Origin: Anaerolineales bacterium UBA6663
GTDB lineage: Bacteria; Chloroflexota; Anaerolineae; Anaerolineales; UBA6663
Assembly: GCA_002455335.1 (NCBI GenBank)
Contig: DKKP01000061.1
Location: forward strand, 11,119 to 20,363
Direction: 5' to 3'
DNA: 9,245 nt
The notes beneath the pieces were generated by a model. It saw nothing but the letters and a program-made list of their open reading frames with translations, searched no databases and was not told the DNA's origin. Below are positions 1-5,394 of the stretch, in pieces. Within the stretch, counting starts at the first letter, position 1. Each line of letters starts with the position of its first letter. Both the position numbers and the translations under genes were made by a program.

Positions 1-7
1 GCACAGA

Positions 8-43
8 GGGTTCGGCTCCGGGCGTGTGCCCGGAGCCGAACCC
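8..43 (-). terminator. Strong hairpin downstream of khpA, probable transcription end
   Basis: A perfect inverted repeat with 16-bp arms (8-23 and 28-43) and a 4-base loop starts 9 bases past the khpA stop codon in the direction of transcription. Read on the minus strand it is followed by TCTGTGC, which is not a real U-tract. It is therefore either a non-canonical or Rho-assisted terminator, or a 3'-end stabilising hairpin. Its strength and position suggest that the ffh-rpsP-khpA transcript ends or is reduced here. Confidence 0.6.
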
Positions 44-51
44 ATCAAGAC

Positions 52-285
52 TCAATCCTCGATCAACTCGAGTTGCACGCGGCGAGCCGATCGAAGCCCC
101 GCCGCCTGTACCAACGTGCGCAACGAGCTGATCAGCTTGCCGTTCTTGCCGATCATGCGCCCCATATCGGCGGGCGCGACGCGCAGCTCGATCAAAACGT
201 CGGCGCCCGTCACGACTTCGGTCACCTGCACCTGGTCGGGGTCATCGACCAGGGCACGCGCGATGTGCTCAACCAGTTCTTTCAT
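52..285 (-). CDS. khpA: KhpA-type KH-domain RNA-binding protein
   Basis: This 77-residue protein is essentially a single KH domain. Known KhpA proteins bind RNA, often together with KhpB/Jag, and affect cell division and elongation or RNA stability in several Gram-positive bacteria. The KH signature GxxG is visible as GKNG at residues 46-49 inside MGRMIGKNGK, followed by the expected helix (LISSLRTLVQAAG) and a closing strand (RRVQLELIED). The length matches the family (about 75-80 residues). An AGAGG ribosome binding site lies 7 bases before the ATG. It is the third gene after ffh and rpsP, an arrangement common in bacteria, where rimM and trmD often come next; here a strong hairpin follows instead and the next gene lies outside the window. 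The spacer to rpsP is unusually long (147 bases). Identification is firm; the exact cellular role in this organism is unknown. Confidence 0.93.
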   Translation of the reverse strand: MKELVEHIARALVDDPDQVQVTEVVTGADVLIELRVAPADMGRMIGKNGKLISSLRTLVQAAGLRSARRVQLELIED

Positions 286-405
286 ATGCCGGCCTCTGCA
301 TGATCACGGGCGCCAGATCGCGACGACAGTCAACGGACCGCCGACCGTCGTCGGACCGGGCAGGGTCGATCAAGCCAGGCCTGAGCCCTCAGACGTCGGC
401 CGCGA

Positions 406-429
406 TCTGCGGTCGATCGTCTGCGGTCG
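406..429. repeat. Short direct repeat in the rpsP-khpA spacer
   Basis: The 10-mer TCTGCGGTCG occurs at 406-415 and again at 420-429, 14 bases apart. It lies just past the rpsP stop codon, inside the 147-base spacer before khpA. The same spacer holds an inverted repeat GGCCTGAG (378-385) and CTCAGGCC (432-439), and a 7-bp stem with a 19-base loop (321-327 with 347-353). These may give the mRNA structure between the two genes. The repeat could also be chance in GC-rich DNA. Confidence 0.35.
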
Positions 430-432
430 CTC

Positions 433-849
433 TCAGGCCGCTCCGCCCGCGGCCGCCTTGGCCTTGGCCTGCTGGCGCTTGCTCATCCGCGGCTTGCGCT
501 GCGCGGCCGAGTCTGAGGTGCGGGCGCTCAGGTTACGGGTCTTGCCGGCGGCCTCGGCCTCGGCCACAAGGGCCTCGACGGCCTCGCCGGCCTTGAAGCG
601 CGTGAAGCGATCGAGCGTGCCGGCCTGCTTGAGCAGCTTGAGCGCCGACTCGCTGGGCTGCGCGCCATTCTTCAGCCAGGCGTAGACCTTGGCCTCATCG
701 ATGACGATCGTCGAAGGGTTGGTGCGCGGGTTGTAGTGGCCCAGCTCCTGGATGAAGCGGCCATCGCGCGGGTGCTCGCTCTCGGCCGCAACCAGGCGGA
801 AGCTGATCTGATGGCGGGAACCCACCTTGCGCAAACGAATACGAACCAT
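433..849 (-). CDS. rpsP: 30S ribosomal protein S16 with C-terminal extension
   Basis: S16 is a structural protein of the small ribosomal subunit that binds 16S rRNA and helps its assembly. The N-terminal 80 or so residues carry the family hallmarks: MVRIRLRKVGSRHQISFRLV, then a DGRFIQELGHYNPRTNP stretch, then AKVYAWLKNGAQPSESALKLLKQAG. The protein has 138 residues, against roughly 80-90 for a minimal S16. The extra residues (about 88-138) are rich in Ala, Lys, Arg and Glu and end in a low-complexity basic tail (KRQQAKAKAAAGGAA), which is probably disordered and may touch rRNA. An AAGGAG ribosome binding site (positions 861-866) lies 11 bases before the ATG. The gene starts 37 bases after the ffh stop, so the two are very likely co-transcribed. 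Longer S16 tails are known in several phyla, so this is not a fusion. Confidence 0.97.
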   Translation of the reverse strand: MVRIRLRKVGSRHQISFRLVAAESEHPRDGRFIQELGHYNPRTNPSTIVIDEAKVYAWLKNGAQPSESALKLLKQAGTLDRFTRFKAGEAVEALVAEAEAAGKTRNLSARTSDSAAQRKPRMSKRQQAKAKAAAGGAA

Positions 850-886
850 GGTGCTCTATGCTCCTTGCGTGACGCCGTCGCCGGCC

Positions 887-2197
887 TCACCGAAACTTCG
901 GCAACGGGAACTTGCCCCGTTTGTTGCCCATCTGCTTCATCAGCTTCTGCATGTCCTTGAACTGCTTGAGAAGCTGGTTGACCTCATAGACCTGGCGCCC
1001 CGCCCCTGTCGCGATGCGCCGCTTACGACTGGCGTTAAGCAACTCAGGATTTCGCCGCTCCGCGCGCGTCATCGAATTGATGATCGCCTCGGTGTGCTTC
1101 AACTGTTTCTCGACGGCCTGCTCGTCGATCTGCACGCGGTTACCGAGCCCCGGGATCATGCCAAGCAACTGCCCGACCGGGCCCATCTTGCGCACCTCAC
1201 GCAGCTGCGTGATGAAATCCTCGAGCGTGAATTGGCCCGAGACCAGGCGTTCGGCCGATTCGGCGGCCTTCTCCTTGTCCATGGCCTCGGCGCGCTCGAT
1301 CAGGCCAAGCACGTCGCCCATGCCCAGGATGCGCCCTGCCAGCCGGCCGGGGTCGAAGAGCTCGATCGCGTCGACCTTCTCGCCGACGCCCAGGAACTTG
1401 ATCGGCACGCCAGTGACGGCGCGCATCGAGATCGCGGCGCCGCCGCGAGCGTCGCCGTCGACCTTGGTCAGGATCAGACCGGTGAGCCCGAGCTGCTTGT
1501 GAAACGCCTCGGCAACGCGCACCGACTCCTGGCCGGTCATGGCATCCGCGACAAGCAGGATCTCGACCGGTTTGGTGCGCTCCTTGATCGCCAGCGCCTC
1601 GCTCATCATCATGCCGTCGAGCTGGATCCGCCCCGCCGTGTCGATGATGACGACAGTCGTCCCCTGGCGTTCGGCCTGGCTGACCGCCTGCGCAGCCAGA
1701 TCGACGGGCCGCCCTAGGCTTGTGAACACAGGCACGTCGATCAGCGCGCCGAGCGTCTGCAGCTGCGTGACGGCGGCCGGCCGGTACAGGTCGGCGGCGA
1801 CCAGCAACACACGCTCGCCGTTGCTGCGCAGCCGTCGGGCCAGCTTGGCGGCCATGGTCGTCTTGCCCGACCCTTGAAGCCCCGCCAGCAGGATCACGCG
1901 CGGCGCCGGACCATGAAGCTCAAGCTTGCCCGGCTCGCCCAGGGTCGCGATCAACTCCTCGTGGACGATCTTGATGACCTGTTGGGCCGGGTTGAGCGAC
2001 TTCGAGACCTCGGCCCCGATCGCGCGTTCACGCACCCGGTCGAGGAAGCTTTTGACGACCGAGAAGTGAACGTCGGCCTCGAGCAGGGCCAGACGCACCT
2101 CTTTCAAGGCGACGTCGACGTCGGCCTCGCTCAGCTTTCCGCGCCGCGCGAGTTGATCGAAGACGCCCTGCAGTTTCTGCGACAGCGAACTGAACAT
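887..2197 (-). CDS. ffh: Signal recognition particle GTPase Ffh (SRP54)
   Basis: Ffh binds the signal sequences of nascent membrane and secreted proteins together with SRP RNA, and docks with the receptor FtsY at the membrane through paired GTPase domains. The 436 residues show the full layout. The N domain covers about 1-95. The G domain has the P-loop GLQGSGKTT (106-114), DLYRPAA (136-142), DTAGR (186-190) and TKVDGDARGG (244-253). The M domain, about 320-436, contains GMIPGLGN, the SRP-RNA-binding stretch around NPELLNASRKRRIATGAG (383-400) and a Met-containing C-terminal helix. The length is normal. The ATG is preceded by TGAGGA with a tight 3-base gap. It is the first gene of an ffh-rpsP-khpA unit; an extended -10 promoter lies about 105 bases upstream, with a palindrome and hairpin in the leader. 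All key GTPase residues are present. Confidence 0.98.
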   Translation of the reverse strand: MFSSLSQKLQGVFDQLARRGKLSEADVDVALKEVRLALLEADVHFSVVKSFLDRVRERAIGAEVSKSLNPAQQVIKIVHEELIATLGEPGKLELHGPAPRVILLAGLQGSGKTTMAAKLARRLRSNGERVLLVAADLYRPAAVTQLQTLGALIDVPVFTSLGRPVDLAAQAVSQAERQGTTVVIIDTAGRIQLDGMMMSEALAIKERTKPVEILLVADAMTGQESVRVAEAFHKQLGLTGLILTKVDGDARGGAAISMRAVTGVPIKFLGVGEKVDAIELFDPGRLAGRILGMGDVLGLIERAEAMDKEKAAESAERLVSGQFTLEDFITQLREVRKMGPVGQLLGMIPGLGNRVQIDEQAVEKQLKHTEAIINSMTRAERRNPELLNASRKRRIATGAGRQVYEVNQLLKQFKDMQKLMKQMGNKRGKFPLPKFR

Positions 2198-2248
2198 CGT
2201 TCCTCACCGGGCCGTCACCCGGCACGAAAGAGAGCGACCCCGCCCCGG

Positions 2249-2267
2249 GGCCCCAACCTGTGGGGCC
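2249..2267 (-). other. Hairpin in the ffh leader
   Basis: Arms GGCCCCA (2249-2255) and TGGGGCC (2261-2267) pair perfectly around a 5-base loop. If transcription starts about 7 bases past the predicted -10 box, this lies in the 5' leader, about 40 bases before the ffh ribosome binding site. It has no U-tract, so it does not look like an attenuator; it may stabilise the mRNA. No known riboswitch or ribosomal-protein binding site is recognised. Confidence 0.4.
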
Positions 2268-2271
2268 GCTT

Positions 2272-2283
2272 GGCGACGTCGCC
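2272..2283. promoter_or_regulatory. 12-bp perfect palindrome, possible operator
   Basis: GGCGACGTCGCC is its own reverse complement and lies about 20 bases downstream of the predicted ffh -10 box, near the expected transcript start. A dimeric repressor site or a small RNA stem are both possible. A 12-bp palindrome can also occur by chance in GC-rich DNA, and no regulator is known from this window. Confidence 0.3.
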
Positions 2284-2302
2284 GTGTGCTCAACTAAGCT
2301 TT

Positions 2303-2311
2303 AGTATACCA
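2303..2311 (-). promoter_or_regulatory. Extended -10 promoter for ffh-rpsP-khpA
   Basis: On the minus strand the sequence reads TGG-TATACT, an extended -10 element (TGn directly before a 5/6 match to TATAAT) in the only AT-rich patch between the lysyl-oxidase gene and ffh. No good -35 box is seen at the usual distance, as is typical for extended -10 promoters. The predicted transcript start is near 2296, giving a leader of about 100 bases. The element ends 16 bases beyond the stop codon of the upstream gene. Confidence 0.6.
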
Positions 2312-2326
2312 CGGGTTCGGCCGCGC

Positions 2327-3277
2327 TCAGCACCGACCGGCCTGCCGGCATTTGTGCAGGTCGGGCGCCAGCGGCGGTATCAGCGTGACCGCGTCTCCGC
2401 GCAATCGGAAATAGGTGACCCCGAGATTGTTCGCGTAGTCCGACTCGAGCAATCGTCCACGCGGGTTGCTGATCGACACGACGGAGTAGATTCCATCGCC
2501 TGCCCAACCCAGGTCGAGCGTCTGGCCCTCCAGATCAGCCTCATAGGTGTCGCCCCAGCCGATCGAAAGCCCTTGTCGCAGCCGTCCGCACCCGATATAG
2601 ACGCGCGCTGACGGGAAGCCCGGTAGAGCCGGCGCCACGATGTCGGTGTCGATCATGCAGTAAGAGAGTTTCTCGCTCACGGCCAAAAGCCGCTCCGGTT
2701 CGCCGTCGGCCGACAACGCCCACAACTGATAGGTCGCAAAATCGGCGACATGCCAATGGTCATGCTCGGGGTGAAAGACGAATGTGCCGACGAAGTGATC
2801 GCGCGCGCCGCCATCCGACGCGTATACGCGTTGCAGCACCCGAGTCTGCTGAGTGATCCCGCTCGATGCCCCGTAGAGCTCCATCACCCCGGCGCCGCTG
2901 TTCCAAACCGTGTTCGCGAACCTGAGCACCCGGTCTGTGGAGCTGTGGCGCTCGACCGAGAGGTCCCACGGCGGCAGGGTGCGCAGATCCGGTAAGCGGT
3001 CGGTGGCGTTCTGATTGTTCGGGCGCTCGACCGGCTCCGCCGGTTCGCGGCCGTCCAAGGCCGAAGGAGCAACTGCCGCGCCAAACGGCCGATGATCGGC
3101 GAACGACACCGAGGTGGACAGCGCGAACGCGCCCACGAGCCCAACCAGCAGCGCCAGTCGCCCGATCTGTCTCTCTCGCCCCACACAACGACGCACGCCG
3201 GAGCGGCGCTCGCCGGTAGGTCGTGATGGCAGCGGCGCCCGGCCCGGCCCGTGTCGATTTGTGCCGATGCGGTACAT
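2327..3277 (-). CDS. Secreted lysyl-oxidase-family copper protein
   Basis: Lysyl oxidases are copper amine oxidases that convert lysine side chains or other primary amines to aldehydes, with a lysine tyrosylquinone cofactor. Residues below count from ATG 3277. After a hydrophobic stretch (about 41-60, ending SVSFA, a probable signal-peptide cleavage) comes LPDLRTLPPWDL (95-106). Then follows FHPEHDHWHVADFATYQL with the copper motif HxHxH at His172, His174 and His176. Aligned by eye to animal LOX, SEKLSYCMIDTD places Lys203, and WGDTYEADL places Tyr245, at the two cofactor-forming positions. The end ESDYANNLGVTYFRL also matches the family. The start is uncertain. The ATG gives a 40-residue basic, Pro-rich leader and has no clear ribosome binding site; a GTG at 3184 would give a typical short signal peptide (285 residues). 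It is separated from the LysM gene by a terminator. Substrate is unknown. Confidence 0.85.
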   Translation of the reverse strand: MYRIGTNRHGPGRAPLPSRPTGERRSGVRRCVGRERQIGRLALLVGLVGAFALSTSVSFADHRPFGAAVAPSALDGREPAEPVERPNNQNATDRLPDLRTLPPWDLSVERHSSTDRVLRFANTVWNSGAGVMELYGASSGITQQTRVLQRVYASDGGARDHFVGTFVFHPEHDHWHVADFATYQLWALSADGEPERLLAVSEKLSYCMIDTDIVAPALPGFPSARVYIGCGRLRQGLSIGWGDTYEADLEGQTLDLGWAGDGIYSVVSISNPRGRLLESDYANNLGVTYFRLRGDAVTLIPPLAPDLHKCRQAGRC

Positions 3278-3330
3278 GACTGAAAAATCTCATGGCGGGA
3301 TGAGTCGGGTCTGAGCGATGGGTCGCCGCC

Positions 3331-3366
3331 CAAACACAAACCGGCCCGGAGTTGCCTCCGGGCCGG
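3331..3366 (-). terminator. Rho-independent terminator of the LysM-glycosidase gene
   Basis: Perfect 11-bp arms (3341-3351 and 3356-3366) enclose the loop TTGC. On the minus strand the stem is followed by TTTGTGTTTG, a T-rich tail. It begins 34 bases after the stop codon of the LysM-glycosidase gene and lies before the lysyl-oxidase gene. The two same-strand genes therefore probably have separate transcripts. Confidence 0.8.
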
Positions 3367-3400
3367 TCGTCGATCGTGCCGTTCTGTGTCTGGCTTTGCG

Positions 3401-5071
3401 TCAGCGGCCGCCGGTGACGGCGCGGAGCGCATCGCAAGCCGGGCAGGCGCCGCCGGGGCGGATGATCGCGTAGCCCGCCATCGGATCGTCGTCGTAGCGC
3501 GTGAAGTCGACGTTCCAGATGATCATGATGCGCACCAACCCGTTGTTCTTCGAGAGGTTGGCCGCCTGGCCGAGCCACTGCGCGTGCTGCGCAAGCGTGA
3601 CGTTCGAGGCCCACGAGAAGTTTCCGGGCAGCGGGCCATAGCCTTCAGGCGTCAGGAAGCCCAACTCGGTGAAGCACAACGGACGGCGCCCACCAAAGGC
3701 ATTGTAGTAGGTGCTGACCATGCCCTGGTAGTAACGCGTGAAGTACTCGCTGCGCGGGTCACCCGAGGTCTGCGTCGGGCTGACGATGCCTTCGTTGTAG
3801 TGCAGACCGATGCAGTCCATGTAGTTCGCGCCACCGGCCGCAGCGAGCTCGGCGACGAAGCCGTCGTCGTTGCGCACGTGATCGGGGCCAAAGGCGCCCT
3901 CGGCGCCGGTCGGGGCCGGTGCGCCAGAGATCACGATGGTGTTGGCGTTGGCGCTCTTGATGGCGTTGTAGGACTTGGCCAATAGCTGCGCGTAGCGCGA
4001 GCCACTGATCTCGCCCGACGGCCACTCACGATCGATGTTCGGCTCGTTCCAGACCTCGATCGCGTCGGCGCCCAAACGGGCCAGCCCGGCGACGTACGAG
4101 GCGAACGAGTCATAGTTTGCACCGCCGCGGATCGACTCGGGGCTGCCGACCACACCCAGCAAGATCTTGAAGCCGTTGTTGTGGGCGTCGTTGATCGTGC
4201 CGGCCTGACCACCTGGGTCTGCGCCGGGCGTCCACCGAACCTGGATCTTGACCCACTGCATGCCGGCGTAGAGCATCTGGTTGCGGTAGCCATAGCCCTG
4301 GATGTGGCCACCCAGCGCGAAGCCCGTGAACGGGCCCGAGGGCACAACCACCGGCGCGGGCGTGGTGCCCGTGGTGGGCGCCTGGGTCGGGCTGGCGACC
4401 GGCGTGGTCGTCGTGGTCCCACCCGGGATCTTCAGGACCTGGCCGACGAAGATCAGGTTCGGGTTGGTCAGGCCGTTGGCCGACATCAGCGCCGAAAGCG
4501 TCACGCTGAACCGGCTGGCGATGCGCCCGAGGCTGTCACCCGCCACCACCGTGTATGTGCCGGTGCTCGTGGTGGGCGTGGTCACTGGCGTCGTCGGCGT
4601 CGTGGTCGTGCCCGTCGACGGGGTCGTGGTCGTCGTGGTCGTGCCTGGGATAGTCAGCGTCTGACCGACGAAGATCAGGTTCGGGTTGGTCAGCCGATTG
4701 GCGTTCAGGATCGCCGACACCGTCGTGCTGAAGCGAAACGCGATGCCGCCCAACGTGTCGCCCGACTGCACGGTGTAGGAGCCCGCTGCCGTTGTGGTGG
4801 TGGTCGTCGTGGTCGGCGTCGTGGTCGTGCCCGACGAGGACCCGCAGCTGCTCACACCGGGGATGGTAAGCCGCTGACCGACCGAGACCAGATTGGGGTT
4901 GCTGATGCCATTGGCGCTGATGATCGCCTGCATCGATACGCCGCACTTGACGGCAATGCCCGAAAGCGTGTCTCCCGCCTGGACCACATAGGTGGTGTCC
5001 GCCAGGACCGGGGTGGCCATCGTAAAGGCCAACGCCAGCGCCATCAGGCCCGAGAATAGTCGTTTCAGCAT
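3401..5071 (-). CDS. Secreted protein with three LysM domains and a clan-A glycoside hydrolase domain
   Basis: The 556-residue protein starts with a clear signal peptide (MLKRLFSGLMALALAFTMAT, cleavage near PVLA-24). Three LysM domains follow (about 27-72, 98-143, 171-217), each with a YxVxxGDxLxxIA start and an NPNLxxVGQxLxIPG end. They are separated by Thr/Pro-rich linkers. LysM modules bind N-acetylglucosamine-containing glycans such as peptidoglycan. Residues about 246-551 look like a TIM-barrel hydrolase of the GH-A clan: IEVWNEPN with probable acid/base Glu343, and LCFTELGF with probable nucleophile Glu469. I cannot name the GH family or substrate. The start at 5071 was chosen over an in-frame ATG at 5110 because AAGGAG lies 11 bases before it and the signal peptide then begins at residue 1. 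It probably acts outside the cell on wall or matrix polysaccharide. It has its own promoter and terminator. Confidence 0.88.
   Translation of the reverse strand: MLKRLFSGLMALALAFTMATPVLADTTYVVQAGDTLSGIAVKCGVSMQAIISANGISNPNLVSVGQRLTIPGVSSCGSSSGTTTTPTTTTTTTTAAGSYTVQSGDTLGGIAFRFSTTVSAILNANRLTNPNLIFVGQTLTIPGTTTTTTTPSTGTTTTPTTPVTTPTTSTGTYTVVAGDSLGRIASRFSVTLSALMSANGLTNPNLIFVGQVLKIPGGTTTTTPVASPTQAPTTGTTPAPVVVPSGPFTGFALGGHIQGYGYRNQMLYAGMQWVKIQVRWTPGADPGGQAGTINDAHNNGFKILLGVVGSPESIRGGANYDSFASYVAGLARLGADAIEVWNEPNIDREWPSGEISGSRYAQLLAKSYNAIKSANANTIVISGAPAPTGAEGAFGPDHVRNDDGFVAELAAAGGANYMDCIGLHYNEGIVSPTQTSGDPRSEYFTRYYQGMVSTYYNAFGGRRPLCFTELGFLTPEGYGPLPGNFSWASNVTLAQHAQWLGQAANLSKNNGLVRIMIIWNVDFTRYDDDPMAGYAIIRPGGACPACDALRAVTGGR
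4443..4471. repeat. 29-bp exact direct repeat, copy in LysM domain 3
   Basis: These 29 bases are identical to 4665-4693, exactly 222 bases (74 codons) away. They encode the conserved LTNPNLIFVG stretch of LysM domain 3. Identity at synonymous positions points to recent duplication or gene conversion between the domains. LysM domain 1 reads ISNPNLVSVG and is more diverged. Confidence 0.8.
4665..4693. repeat. 29-bp exact direct repeat, copy in LysM domain 2
   Basis: This is the partner of the repeat at 4443-4471 and encodes the same LTNPNLIFVG segment in LysM domain 2 (residues 127-136). The pair could recombine to delete one LysM module and linker in frame, since the spacing is a whole number of codons. 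Confidence 0.8.
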
Positions 5072-5082
5072 GAGGATCCTTT

Positions 5083-5088
5083 CTCCTT
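5083..5088 (-). promoter_or_regulatory. Ribosome binding site that fixes the LysM-glycosidase start
   Basis: AAGGAG on the minus strand lies 11 bases before the ATG at 5071, with a second purine run (AGGA) closer in. It lies inside the reading frame if the upstream ATG at 5110 were used, so it argues for the downstream start that gives a clean signal peptide. Confidence 0.75.
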
Positions 5089-5203
5089 GGGAACGTGAAT
5101 ACACGGCCATTCAGCCGGCTTCCCGAACAACTGGACGAGCAAGAAGTGGGCCAGCACCCGCCTGGCCTGGGTTTTGATTTGGTTTGCGCAAAGACGCTCC
5201 TCG

Positions 5204-5232
5204 ACTATAACAGAGCGACTCTGGCCGGGCAA
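5204..5232 (-). promoter_or_regulatory. Promoter of the LysM-glycosidase gene
   Basis: On the minus strand, TTGCCC (5227-5232, 4/6 match to the -35 consensus) is followed after 17 bases by TATAGT (5204-5209, 5/6 match to the -10). TGT stands directly before the -10, making it an extended -10. Transcription would start near 5197, giving a leader of about 125 bases before the ATG at 5071. No riboswitch fold is recognised in that leader. Confidence 0.65.
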
Positions 5233-5362
5233 GCGGATCAGACCCCACACTATGTCGAGTTGTCGGCGATCACTGAACGCTGAGTCAGACGTCGGTCGCG
5301 GCCCGTTTGTTCCCGGGTTGCCCCGTGCTGACCCGATCGGCGCGAATCGCCCAAAGCTGTAC

Positions 5363-5389
5363 TAGAATCGGTCCACTCAACCCAGGAGG
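5363..5389 (+). promoter_or_regulatory. Possible -10 box and ribosome binding site of the cystathionine synthase gene
   Basis: TAGAAT (5363-5368) matches the -10 consensus at 5 of 6 positions and stands in a small AT-richer patch; no -35 box is seen at the right distance. AGGAGG (5384-5389) is a perfect Shine-Dalgarno core 5 bases before the GTG start at 5395, which settles that start. The leader would be only about 20 bases, leaving no room for a SAM or T-box riboswitch downstream of this box. Confidence 0.55.
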
Positions 5390-5394
5390 CCCCT

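Noticed and set aside
827..1717. Long open frame (296 codons) on the plus strand opposite ffh
   Set aside because: It lies wholly antisense to the firmly identified ffh gene, starts inside rpsP, and its His/Asp/Leu/Arg-rich product resembles no family; it is a by-product of high GC content.
2760..3614. 284-codon minus-strand frame overlapping the lysyl-oxidase gene and the LysM gene's end
   Set aside because: It crosses a terminator and the 3' end of a real gene in another frame, and its Arg-rich product has no family features.
4560..4850. Repeated GTCGTGGTC-like units that could be taken for a tandem repeat array or CRISPR
   Set aside because: They are the Thr-rich linker codons between LysM domains; units are irregular, in frame, and have no spacers.
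4181..5059. 292-codon plus-strand frame opposite the LysM gene
   Set aside because: Its Arg/Gly-rich product is the antisense reading of Thr-rich linker codons and LysM repeats, with no recognisable domain or ribosome binding site.
5282..5394. Possible SAM riboswitch upstream of the cystathionine synthase gene
   Set aside because: No SAM-riboswitch core or terminator/antiterminator pair is visible, and the predicted leader is only about 20 bases.
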